DNA of 64,000 bases, from contig NC_065570.1 in assembly GCF_937616625.2 (NCBI RefSeq), positions 11,790,001 to 11,854,000 on the forward strand. Direction: 5' to 3'. The DNA is from Mercurialis annua. Taxonomy: Eukaryota; Streptophyta; Magnoliopsida; Malpighiales; Euphorbiaceae. The position numbers and the translations under genes were made by a program. Under the pieces are notes generated by a model. The model saw only the letters and a list, made by a program, of their open reading frames with translations, made no database searches and was not told the origin of the DNA. Of the stretch, positions 49,701 to 60,545 are shown one piece after another. The stretch's first letter is position 1. Each line of letters opens with the position of its first letter.

Positions 49701-50294
49701 TTTAGAATTTTATTTATCAAAAAATAATTAATTAGAATTTTGAATTTTGAGAACAAAAATATTGTCTCATTTCTCCGATATACTCTTTAAAAATATCAAA
49801 TTCTCTAATTTAAAAAGTTTGATAATAAATTAAAAATTCAATAGACTTTTAACCCATCTTTTTGTACCGCCTGACGTGGCAATTGAAGAGTGGATTGATT
49901 AAATTCTGTTTTTTGAAATATACATTTTTGGATGGGATTTGAACAAATGAAACCTTCTCACGTAAAAGGTGGGTTAAAAGAGTTGGTTAAAAATGTGGGT
50001 TATAAAGCATTTTCCAATTTAATTTTAAATTAGAGATTCACTCTTTATTTCATATCTTATCAACAAAATTTCAAATTTCAAAATAATTTTTAATTATCTC
50101 TTTTCTTAAAAATATAATATTATCTTTTTAATATTAAAAAACAATAAAAAAAGTAATTTAAAAATAAATAATATTACTTAATATTCATAAAATAAAATAA
50201 AAAATCATAAATCAGATAATCTATCGTACTAAAATAAAAAAAAATTATATTTTCTATCTTTGAAATACTCTCCATTTTATCATAATTTTCTTTA
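46702..50294. other. AT-rich intergenic DNA
   Basis: No gene is recognised. Some TIR-like and MITE-like phrases occur (near 46760, 47540-47770 and 49860-50000), but ends could not be fixed. Confidence 0.35.
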
Positions 50295-50303
50295 TTATAA
50301 AAA

Positions 50304-51249
50304 GGCCTAATTACTTAAAAACACCCCATCTTAAACTTTTTTTTCGTTTATACCCCGTTGTAGGAAAATTTTCAATTATACCCTATTTCGGGTTTTTCAT
50401 TTTCAACTTTACCCCCACTAAGGGTACAATTGATAATTTGAATAATTTATGAATAAAAATGTTAATAACAACAAATAGAAGGATTATATCATTTTTTCTC
50501 TTATTTGAAAAAATACAAATAAATCCTTTAACTTTTAAAATATTTAAATAAATTCTAATCATTAATTAAAAATTAAATTATTTTTTTAAAAAAGTCAGAT
50601 CTACCATAATACTTCTCCGATTTAAAAATCCGTCATTAAATATTTTTTTAAAAAATTAATTTTTAATTTTTGTGCTCCTCCTTCTATGGGAGGAGCTCTT
50701 CTCCTTCCTTCCATGGAAGAAAGGAGCACGCAGCTCTTTACTTGAAGGAAGGAGCAGCGGCTCCTTTCCTTCCATGGAAGGAGGAGAACGCAGCTCCTCC
50801 TTCCATGGAAGGAAGGAGACTGCTCCTTCCTTTCATGGAAGGAGGAGCTGCGTGCTCCTCCTTCCATGGAGGAGGAGCAGATTTGAACTCCTCCTTCGAA
50901 AAAAAAAAGCGATTTTTTTTTAATTATTTTAGTTATGAATTAATTTTGTTAAGTTTTTAAATTTTAAAGAAATTAATGATAATTAATATAAATTAAATAG
51001 TTATTATTAGTTATTTTTTTTAAAGAAGATGGTATTTTTGTATAATTAATAACATTAACGTTTAATTAGAATATAAGTTAAAAATAAGGGACTATTTTAA
51101 TTTTTTTTTTAGATGAAAAAAGAACAATTTAGTACTTCGGGGTAGAGTTGAAAATGAAAAACCCAAAATAGGGTATAATTGAAAATTTTCCTACGTCGGG
51201 GTATAAACGAAAAAAAATACAAGGTGTGGTGTTTTTAAGTAATTAGGCT
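50304..51249. mobile_element. Mutator-type element with exact 9-bp duplication
   Basis: The 946-bp element has ends GGCCTAATTACTTAAAAACA and a complement ending TTTTTAAGTAATTAGGCT, flanked by TTATAAAAA (50295-50303 and 51250-51258). Arms of about 110 bp include TTTTCAATTATACCCTATTT and its complement. The centre holds a cluster of self-complementary CTCCTTCC-x-GGAAGGAG repeats (50672-50900). No transposase. Confidence 0.88.
50672..50900. repeat. Tandem palindromic repeat, CTCCTTCCATGGAAGGAG type
   Basis: About seven units of 25-35 bp, each centred on CCATGG or close variants with CTCCTTCC and GGAAGGAG arms, GC-richer than the surroundings. The symmetric repeat creates long frames on both strands (50622-50960), which are artefacts. 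Confidence 0.85.
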
Positions 51250-51299
51250 TTATAAAAATTATGATTTTTTTTCAAAGACTAATTTTTTTATTAATAATA

Positions 51300-52010
51300 A
51301 TAAAAATTACAGATGAACGATTCCTTAACACATTGAGTGAACTATTCTAAAAGAGATGATGAGAACTGTAAAAAATTACAGTAATCGACTAGGGCTTTTC
51401 CAACCATCAAGCGGGTCACCCAAAAAAATTAGGCTTGATTTTATTAACATGCTCGCACAACTTTCTGAACGTTCTAGAAGAGCCTAATCTCTGAACGTTC
51501 CATACCAAGTGATTATTGATCTCGATGGTCCTGCATCGCTTGAGCCACCGTTAAAGTAACATCCACAGAAACACCTTCCTCATTAATCAACTTCAAATCT
51601 CGAACCGCCACTGGTTCATAGTTAGAAATTCGTTGTAAGATGGCGACTCTAAATGTTTCAGAGATCCAAGTCGTTTGTACAGTAAAAAACAATTTAATCT
51701 CCAAAAATGAAAAAGACTACTCTTAATTTCGATTAGATCATATCTAATCCCAATTAAGATACTAAGGTAGAAATTTATTTTTAGATGTAGACCAAATTGG
51801 TCAAGAAAGAAATTTTATTCAAAATTAAAGATAAAAACTATAAAAAAAAACTAGAAAAAATTGAAATTTTGAGATTGGGGAGGTGATTGTTGGTAAAAAA
51901 ATGGCTAAAAACCACCTTCCAAATGAACAAAAAAACTTACTAGAGTTTAAAAAAAAAATTCAAAAGAGAAAGACGGCTAGGGTTTTTAGCAAGATTGAGT
52001 TTAAATGATT
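51300..52010 (-). mobile_element. LINE fragment, 5' side
   Basis: On the minus strand a leader-like stretch with AAAACCCTAGCCGTC (near 51975) leads to a frame of about 60 residues (51704-51513) of unknown type. Then comes WNVQRLGSSRTFRKLCEHVN, continuing KIKPNFF (about 51500-51420). This resembles the start of the plant LINE endonuclease (WNCRGLG then LxxLxxxxxPD). The endonuclease breaks off after about 30 residues. Ends and target duplication not found. Confidence 0.45.
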
Positions 52011-52437
52011 TGAAAAGGCATCACAACTATATAAAGATTATGATTTGGAGATGTTCTTAAGAGTATTTTTGGTTTGACTTGGGTTAACCATTGTTTGATA
52101 TCATTATCTAACGGTTGTGTTAAATATTTTTACGGTTATCAAACAATATATTTTTTATAAAATAGTTACCAATTATATTTATAAAACAGGATACAATATT
52201 AAAAAGGTATTAGCAAATTAATTATAACTTTTTAACTACTATAATTTAGCAGCCGTTTTGTTTCCTTTTATAATTTAGCGGCCGTTTTATACAAAAGATT
52301 ACGGTTAACCATTTTATAGTTTTTTATATTTCGATAACAACCGTATTTAAAAAATTATAGTTTGATAACCGTAATGTATTTTTTACACGCAAACTCCCAA
52401 AATAGAGGTTTTAAAAGATTTATTTAAAATTGATCTT

Positions 52438-53121
52438 TTTTTTTTGAAATCATCAAATCTCATTAAATCGAATATGAAACAGTTACATTTGTAAGAAATT
52501 CGGAATAATTCGAAAACTAAATCCGATGACCTGACATGGAACAGACAACATGCTGCCTGATTCGCAGATCTTACTTACGAACATAAAATAAATTATTAAC
52601 TGTTTCGCTAAATAAGTGCAGTCTTCGATCACTCGTCGATCAAAACTTATCCAATCACCCACAAACTCAGAGCATTCCATTCAATCACCACTTGATAACT
52701 CCTTCATAAAAAAGAGACAGCAAACTCCTACATAAAAAGGAGACAACAAACCTTTCACAGAGAAAGGACAACAAATCTTTCATAATGAAAGGACAACATA
52801 AAACATTCAAAAAAAAAACAAACAATGAAAAACAAATAAAACTAATATAGCTCATAAACGATTCCATTTTATTGATGAAAGATCTTCGATCTATCTTCAC
52901 TTCTTGGTAAATGAATTGCGCTTCGTTGATAGGTTTTAATCCATCAAAAAAATGAAAAAGAGTCGCTATTTATTATATTCTATCAAATTAAAATAACATA
53001 AATAAAGGGATGGCTACCGTCAACAACAAAAATCAAACCATTGACGGCAGCCGGAAAAGAAATAAGAAGAAAACTCTTGGCGGCTAGGGTTTTTTTAGAG
53101 AGAAGAAAGAGGTTTGGTAAT
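52438..53121 (-). mobile_element. Internally deleted LINE with 19-bp target duplication
   Basis: The insertion is bounded by exact copies of TTTATTTAAAATTGATCTT (52419-52437 and 53122-53140). Read on the minus strand it starts with a leader CTCTCTAAAAAAACCCTAG, lacks all of the endonuclease and reverse transcriptase, and ends with a decayed RNase H tail. That tail (RVIEDCTYLAKQL in one frame, then ANQAACCLFHVRSSDLVFEL in the next, about 52690-52495) is followed by GATTTGATGATTTC and an A-run (plus-strand T-run at 52438-52445). The presence of both leader and tail at 684 bp marks it as a deleted copy mobilised in trans rather than a simple 5' truncation. Confidence 0.75.
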
Positions 53122-53438
53122 TTTATTTAAAATTGATCTTAAAAGCAAATGTTTGGTAATTTTAATACATTAAGCTTTTAGAAAATAATTGATAAAGATT
53201 CTAATGGAACATATGCTTCCAGATATATAAAATTTTGGAATGAATAATTTGGTGTTGATGGATGAGACACAAAGTCACTTTGCTTCTCCTTCATTTGATC
53301 TTTTTACAGAATTTTTCTTTCACTAACTTAAGAATCAGATGCTTCTCTATTCATGCCTTTTCCTTTCTTTACTTGAAAATATCATTCCACCTGCCTACCC
53401 ACAACTTGGTTACACTTCAATCTCACCCTTTATTATTA

Positions 53439-53713
53439 GGGAAAAGGATCATTTATGCTCCTTAGATTTGGCTTTAGAATCAAGTAAGCCCTCAACGTTC
53501 GAAAAGGTTCAAATATGCCCCTAACGTATTAAAATATTGAAAACCAGACTCCTAATTTTGACGCATAAATGATACTTTAGGGGCATGATTGTCCAAATCG
53601 GGGGCCTGGTTGTCAACATTTTAAGACATTTGGGGCATATTTAAACCTTTTCAGACGTTGAAGGCTTATTTGATCCTAAAGCCAAACTTTAGGAACTTAA
53701 ATGACCCTTTCCC
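53439..53713. mobile_element. Mutator-type MITE with 10-bp duplication
   Basis: The 275-bp element has ends GGGAAAAGGATCATTTATGC and a complement ending AAATGACCCTTTCCC. TTTATTATTA occurs on both sides (53429-53438, 53714-53723). Arms also share CTAGATTTGGCTTTAG-like and TTTAGG words. Confidence 0.82.
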
Positions 53714-53748
53714 TTTATTATTATCACTCCAAACAGTGACCAACCTAA

Positions 53749-54457
53749 GCGGCGTTTGGTTTAAGGTTGGAAACCGAAATCGGAATGAGAATCAGAATGA
53801 AAAGGGATGAGAATAATTGTTTTCATTTTTGTTTGGTTCAAAATTAAGTTAGAAATGAGAATTGGTAAACTTTAAACAAAAAAATTATTTATTATTTATT
53901 AATTTTTTTTTTATATAAAACAATTTATTTTTAAAAATTTATTTTAAAAGATTTATTTTAAAAGATTTATTTTATTTAAACTATTAAAATTTATCTTTTT
54001 ATTATTTTAAGTATATTTTTTAAAATAAATATTTTTCTATAATTATATATTTATTATTTATTATTAAAATATTTTGTTAAATTTTGATTCCTATTTCCAA
54101 AAGTTCATTCTCATGGAGTAGGGGGAATGGGTGATAATCACATTCTCATTTTCTAATACAATTTGACAAAACAAATACAAACAATGAAAATCATTCTCAT
54201 TTCCCCCTTTCTGTTTTAAATTTTTTTAGATAGACTCAGTCTATCATGTCATCCATAAACTAACCTATTAAATTATAACAAGTCATTATAATTGTGGTAT
54301 TATCGTAATTTTAGTTGTTATTTTTTACACCTTTTAATGGTGATATTACGATAATACCGCTATTTTAAACGTGTTATAATATATAGGTTTAGTATATGGA
54401 TGACGTGATAGACTGAGCCTACCTAAGATTTTTTTTTGTGGCGAACCAAACTGCCCC
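53749..54457. mobile_element. Tourist-like (PIF/Harbinger) element
   Basis: Ends GCGGCGTTTGGTTTAAGG and a complement ending GCGAACCAAACTGCCCC are flanked by TAA (53746-53748 and 54458-54460), as in PIF/Harbinger insertions. Internal AATGAGAATCAGAATG and CATTCTCATTTCCCCC words lie in opposite arms. Another MITE is nested near its right end. Confidence 0.65.
54228..54423. mobile_element. MITE nested in the Tourist-like element
   Basis: Inverted arms run from GATAGACTCAGTCTATCATG to its complement GTGATAGACTGAGCCTACC and pair for about 80 bp, including GGTATTATCGTAAT. The position inside the right arm of the 53749-54457 element shows a later insertion. Confidence 0.65.
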
Positions 54458-54467
54458 TAAAATTATT

Positions 54468-55579
54468 CTCAATGTTGTTAAAACCGGACCGACCAAATTA
54501 ACCAAAAACCGGTCAGGTGTTCAGTCCGGTTACAGGTAAAAATCTCATAGTTAAAACATCGGTCAGAAATCGGATTGAACCAAAAAAATCTGGTATCTGA
54601 CCAAAACCGGATGGATCCAATTTTTGGAAAAAGTTAGCGGAATACTCATTTTTTTTTCAATTTGTGCTCCCTTACACATATGTCAATTTTTTAGCCACGC
54701 AACACATTTATTTCTCTCTTACATAACATTTTCTTTTTTTCTCTCTTACACAACATTTGTTTTCTTTCCACATCATATTTTTTTCCTCTCTCATATATAA
54801 CACATTCTTTTTTTCTTTCTTATACACATTAGTTATTTTTATATATTTTTTAAAATATTCACACAATAAAATTTAATATATATTTTTTATTTAAATAAAT
54901 TATCACATTTTTATTTATTGAATTTGACTACTGAAATTAATAATTATTTTATTTTTAGTAAAAATTAACTTTTTTATACAATAAAATTATTTTTTATACA
55001 CTTAAATACTGATAAATTATAATTACACTTCATAAATTTAATAATTAATTATAATTAAATATATAGTTGTATTTTTTATTTATAACTTTTAATTAAATAA
55101 TTTTAATTTAATTAACAGTAAAAAAATTATTCTTTTTTCTCATAAAAGTAATTATTCTATATATTTTTAACCATTGATCACCGATAATTATATTTTGCAT
55201 AGTAAAATTTTAAGAATATATAAATTTTTTATCTTTTATGGTGAATGGGACTGAAATCTTGTTTTACGCCCTTCTTTGGCGTTTGAAATTAAGTGGCGTG
55301 TTCCGCCACAACTGTTTGGGATGAGATTAAGTTGAAAAACGAAAAAGTATGTCACCGCTAAGCATAGCTACCAATGCAACCCAGTTTGTCTTATAATACG
55401 ATGATAGTAGCAAGCAAGTCCTTCTTATTTATAAAATTAGTTATTTTTAATTTAAATCATTTATATTTATTAAAATTAAAAAATCCGATCCAATCCGATT
55501 CAACCCCGGTTGAACCGATCTAACCGTGAACCCCCGATGAAGCCGGTTTGTTTTCCGTTCCGGTTTTAAGAACATTGAG
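54468..55579. mobile_element. Inverted-repeat element rich in AACCGG words
   Basis: Ends CTCAATGTTGTTAAAACCGG and a complement reading CCGGTTTTAAGAACATTGAG are about 20 bp. Subterminal ACCGGTCAGGTG and CGGTTGAACCG-type words follow. Both sides carry TATT, too short to prove a duplication. The 1.1-kb AT-rich interior has no coding capacity. A non-autonomous DNA transposon is likely; superfamily unknown. Confidence 0.55.
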
Positions 55580-56313
55580 TATTCTATAAACGAGTGTAGT
55601 ACCCGGTGAGTTATTCGGAATTGACTCGAAAATGTATTCAAAATTAACTCCATATCAATCAATTTGAGATACTCGAATCAATTGTCGATTTGAATTAAAG
55701 CACTAAAATACTCAATTCGACAAGCTCATGGATTTAACCGATCTTGATTGAAATATTTTTTTTATCCTTTATATGTATTTATAACAATATTTTTTACATC
55801 AAAATTAAAATTTTCAAATTTTTATATAGATAATTGAATCAAGTAAATCTTAATATTTAATTATTCCATCAAATTCGATCTCGAACATTTAAATCAAAAC
55901 TCAATCGAATTCAAATCAAATTTCGAGCTTCGAATTTATAATCAAGCCGAACTCAAACTAAACAATATTTCAAGGCAACTTAATTACACTCTTTTTGTCA
56001 CCCACCTAGTTTTCTAAAGATGATATATAGAACTTATCGGTCCTGAATCAATGACAAAATATTCATCCATTACCTTAATGCTCTGTATTACCCATTTTTC
56101 ATGGCACCAAAACTTGCAACTTTATATGCCTTCGTTATCTCCAAAATTCCGAGCTAGAAAAAAGTTGCAATATAAAACAAAAAGAAAATCTGCAGATATT
56201 ACAGATGCATCTTCTTGTAAGCACATCGCTTTAATTTTCCGTGGCGAATATCAAGAAAAGAATCAAGATACAAATATGCTCTTCACACTATACATGCTGC
56301 TGTTTCTGCCGTT
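55580..56313. other. 3' flank of the UXS gene and intergenic DNA
   Basis: This holds the 3' untranslated region of UXS (on the minus strand, below 56314) and AT-rich DNA without genes. The frame at 56051-56566 on the plus strand overlaps the last UXS exon antisense and is a shadow. Confidence 0.4.
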
Positions 56314-59300
56314 TCAGTTGAAGCTCTTTCCTTCATCTTCATTCAGAATACGATTCCGAAAATCATTCACCATGAGGGGCAATCCATCTCTCAATGAAAT
56401 TTTCGGCTCCCAGTTAAGCAACTCCTTTGCTTTGCTGATATCTGGTTTCCTCTTGTGTGGATCATCAGCAGTATTTGGTCTGAATTCTATTGTCGCACTT
56501 GAGTCGATTGTGTCTTTGACAACCTACATATCAGTGGGAAAAACTTATACAAGTATGCCGATATAAACTTCTAGAGTTGTAATCTCTCTCTCTATCCAAC
56601 ACGAGAGCGTGGACACACACATACGTTTGCTCATTAGCAGACAATACTAGTTCTACATTATACGGAAACTTCACGAGTCCTATGTTTGGGCTTTTCATTT
56701 CCGGTTCTAAAAACACTTCAAAAACTCTAAAACTCAATATTATAACCTATTCTTGTAAAAACGTTTTTCCGTTTAAATTGTTTTCATTTCCATGTAACAT
56801 GGTCCTAGCTTTATATACAAAAGCAACTTTAAAAATATGAAATGCACACCTCAGCAAGTTCCAGCATAGTGAACTCTCCTGGGTTGCCAAGATTGAATGG
56901 CCCTACATGCTCACTTTCCATTAATGCCGCCAGTCCGTCAACCTATCATTGGAGTATTTAGTCAATTTTAAATACCAAAAGACAGTTAACATATCAGAAG
57001 AGTTGGAGCAAAAACACAGCCATTTAGCAAAAGAATGATACATCTTTGAGAAAATTCATGGGAAATGACCAAACATACCAAGTCAGACACATATTGGAAG
57101 CTCCTGGTTTGTTTTCCATCACCATAAACAGACAAAGGTTGTTTGCGGATGGCCTGAGATATTCTTGATGTAATTAAAACCAAAAAAACTGAGAAGTAAC
57201 CCGAAATGAAAAATTAAGCTAACCGCCACCATTCAATGCGGAAATGTGAAATGGAATTCCATACCTGAGCAACAAAATTGCTAACAACTCGACCATCATC
57301 TAAACACATACGAGGTCCATATGTGTTAAAAATGCGAGCAATGCGAACCTAAGAATCATAAGATTTGTCATTAACCCATAGGTTGAATGAGGAAATATGG
57401 GCATCAATGAAGCTCAACAAACGAATTAAGTAGTAGACATAAATTTCTATATCCATTTGTCAAGCAAGTCTACCTTTTTCAACAGAAAATAACATATTTT
57501 TAGCCTGCATGTCTGTGGCACTCAAATCTCATTTACTCCAAAGTTAATCTTTATCTTTCAGCAATGGAAGATTAATGTTTCACAAAAGGACTTCAGAATT
57601 AGATAAAATGGCCCAGAAAGAAAGCCTTAACACTGCCAACCAAATCAAACTAAAAGAAAAACTAGAGCAGAAGGAGAATAGAACTTCATATTTTGATAAT
57701 TTCTCTATAAGTCTAAATAATTATGCAGAAATAATGCTTTGAACTTGTAAAGAAATAACGAAAACGGTTCTTCCAGCATTGCAACCAATGCAGAAATTAA
57801 ATAACCCATCTTATCTCCCAGTGAGACGAAAACTATTCACAGCTATAAACACTGATCCAGCTGGAACTAAAATAACAGGGTTATTTTCTCATAATATACA
57901 TATGATAGAAGCTGAAAATCTACAATTTCGCTAAAATCTACATATTCTTATTTATTTCCAACAACGTAAATCTTACTTCTCAATTTATTGTACCCTTGGA
58001 TGATGAAAGCAAATCTTTCTTATGGTGATAAAAATATGGTAGCCATAAAAATCACAATAAGACATAAACGTGCCATTTCTATTCTTGTTCAAGGATGAGA
58101 ATAAGTTGGTTATTTTTCACTTCACAGTTCTTCTCTGAATTCGGAATTGTAGAGTTGCTTCTTTTTATTTTACTATATTGCAGTTTCCTCCAATCTTACA
58201 AATAGCACATAAAAATCATAATTTCACTTTCTACACACTAATGTGTTTAGCTGTGAAGTAGTGAACAATAACCGAGTGGTACTTCATACTTAATTCAATA
58301 TTTTTCTCCAAGAGTATGCTTGGGAAACGTCATGGGGCAATGTATAACAGAGTAAATCCACATTTTTAATCAGCTTATAGTCACATTTTTGCCTGATAAA
58401 AATTGTCGCTAAAACTTTTGCTTAAGCACATTATCAGCAATTACTCAACTTTAACCTCTGCAGACCGTAGATACAATATAAAAGATAGAGAAAGCTGATT
58501 GAACAGGTACCCTAGCTTTTTAAGGTCATATTTTAGCCCAATACGTTGCCCTATATACCATGCAAGAAGGTTTATTGAAAAATTCCAATTCCATCGAATT
58601 AACTGCAAGGAATCAAACCATTCGTGCTTTAAAAAATGGGTACTTTATGTGACCGGTGACCATAAATTATCAGACAGTTGATTAGTTCTAAGTTCTACAT
58701 ACTTTATGCAAGAAAAGAATGATAAAATCCACAGAATGTAAAACCAGGCCCTTAAATTGTTTATGGAAATGAAGTATATCATATCGCTTTTATTTCCTCA
58801 CAAGAGACAGTTTGCAGCTGCAAGCAAATATGCTTACTGAGCTTCCATGGCACTTTCAATGAAGCAAATGATTTCAGATGTTCACCAACAAAGTCAGTAA
58901 AACATTAAAGCCAGGCTTATTGAAGAACACCGACATTTATATTAAAACAGAACATAGTTACACTACATAGTAAGATAGCTCACAGTAGCTTGAATGCTGC
59001 AGAATGAAATATAAAAATAAATAAGAAAAGAGATTGATAAAGTTACCTCAACTTCAGCACCTCGGTGATAATCCATAGTTAATGTTTCCGCAGTCCGCTT
59101 TCCTTCATCATAGCAGCTCCTCTCACCTAAAAATTTCAAGGCCAAAAACACAATTATTATAAACTACTCTAAACATCTCCCGCACTATACAAATGACAAA
59201 TCAAAATGCAGCAATTAAATTCTAACAAACCTATTGGATTAACATTTCCCCAGTAAGTCTCCTTCTGCGGATGCTCAAGCGGGTCTCCATACACCTCACT

Positions 59301-60288
59301 CGTACTAGTCAGCAAAAACCTCGCACCGACCCTCTTTGCTAAACCCAACATATTAAGAGTACCCATCACATTTGTCTTGTAAACCAAACACTTATAGTCA
59401 AGAATCACATCTCAAAACAATCAAGAAAACATACAACATTATACTAAAAATCAATTACAAAAACAAACACTTAAAGATAACCAATCTAGGTAGCACGGAC
59501 ACTTCATTCAATTAACATGTCCCATTTCAGAAACATTTCACACTTGATGTTTCGGATACGAAACTTCATTTTTTATACATGAAAGCTTAAAATAACACCA
59601 TTTTGCAGTGTCCGTATCCGTGCTACCTAGAATACCTAGAAGATAATCAATTGGAAAAGGATATAATAGTCTTGACAGGATTGTACTTATAATGAACAGG
59701 AGAAGCAGGGCAAGCTAAGTGATAGATCTGATCAACTTCCAACAAAATCGGTTCAACGACATCATGTCTAATCAGCTCAAATCTCGGGTTCCCAAACAAA
59801 TGAACCAAATTATCCTTTCTCCCAGTAAAAAAATTATCAATCACAATCACTTCATCGCCGCGCGAGATCAACTTATCAACTAAATGACTACCCACAAACC
59901 CCGCTCCACCCGTAACCACGATGCGCAGCCTCCGCCGCCCAATGCCGGCCGGCACACGCGCAGACAGAGAATGCTTGGGGAAACTCGACGAAGAATGGAC
60001 GGTGGGGATGGATCTGATGAAGGAGTGGGTAGAGGATGATTGGGCGGGGTCGGACGGGCCGAGGCGGGAGAGATTGGGCTGGAGAATGAAGAAGGTGGAG
60101 CCGATTAGGATTCCGACGAGGATGAAGAGGAGACGCTGCTCTTTGAAGAGGTAGTTGATGGATCTAGGGAGGGATCTTGAGGGGTATTTTAGGGTTTTGG
60201 GCGAGTAGAGTGAGGGCTGGGAGGTGGGTATTTCTTCGTCTCGGCGGAGGTGGTAGCTTGCGCTTGATTGCTTGTGAAGCTGTTTCAT
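56314..60288 (-). CDS. UXS2: UDP-glucuronate decarboxylase (UDP-xylose synthase), Golgi membrane type
   Basis: Converts UDP-glucuronate to UDP-xylose (NAD+ bound) for xylan, xyloglucan and proteoglycan synthesis. Seven coding exons: 60288-59665, 59378-59231, 59126-59047, 57348-57265, 57153-57079, 56942-56850, 56523-56314, all in phase, giving 437 residues. The start is the ATG of MKQLHKQSS, as in UXS2/UXS4 proteins; the longer frame to 60408 lacks family support. A single membrane anchor lies at residues about 53-69 ([17 protein letters not shown]), followed by a Ser-rich stem, the usual type II Golgi form. The dinucleotide-binding GGAGFVG is at 127-133 and the catalytic Tyr263-x3-Lys267 (YDEGK) is present, as are [29 protein letters not shown] and [16 protein letters not shown]. 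The first intron is AT-AC; the third is 1.7 kb. It looks fully functional. The number UXS2 versus UXS4 is uncertain. Confidence 0.9.
59379..59664 (-). other. AT-AC (U12-type) intron of the UXS gene
   Basis: Exon 1 ends AAGACTATT and the intron begins ATATCCTTTT, a perfect match to the U12 5' splice site. It ends TTTGGTTTAC before AAGACAAATG of exon 2. ATTCTTGAC, with branch A at 59398, lies 19 bases before the intron end, as expected for the U12 branch site. No GT-AG alternative gives the conserved residue run NPVKTIKTNVMGT across the junction. The intron is 286 bases and contains a MITE. Confidence 0.85.
59486..59630. mobile_element. MITE inside the UXS AT-AC intron
   Basis: The 145-bp foldback has ends CTAGGTAGCACGGACAC and GTGTCCGTATCCGTGCTACC followed by TAG. 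AAT on both sides is a possible 3-bp duplication. It makes up half of the intron but leaves donor, branch site and acceptor untouched. Confidence 0.75.
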
Positions 60289-60545
60289 TGTGGCAATGGC
60301 GATTTTTTGTTGGGGAGGGAAGCGGTTAAAGTTGGAGGGAAGAGGCGGGTATTGGTCGGTAGTGGTGTAACTGAATTGACGTTCAGCCCTCTTCTTGAAC
60401 TTCTTCAAATTATTATTTTTACTTTGTAATAAATTTGATTTATAAGTAGGGTCTTTTCAGTTGAAATGAATTTCAATTTTTATATTAAAATTTTATTTTT
60501 ATAAAATATGTGTTTGATTCAAATGAATTTTCACAATTTAAGTTT
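60289..60545 (-). promoter_or_regulatory. 5' leader and proximal upstream region of UXS
   Basis: This is the space between the UXS start and the nested MITE pair; on the gene strand it includes purine- and pyrimidine-rich leader sequence. No promoter element was fixed. Confidence 0.35.

Noticed and set aside
50622..50960. Three overlapping frames of 81-96 residues on both strands with repeated SFHGR-like words
   Set aside because: They arise from the palindromic CTCCTTCCATGGAAGGAG repeats, which read open on both strands.
56051..56566. 171-residue plus-strand frame
   Set aside because: Antisense to the last UXS exon; no domain of its own.
59921..60154. 77-residue plus-strand frame
   Set aside because: Antisense shadow of UXS exon 1.
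60289..60408. UXS start 40 codons upstream ([10 protein letters not shown])
   Set aside because: UXS2/4 proteins begin at MKQLHKQ; the extra segment has no family support and is taken as 5' leader.
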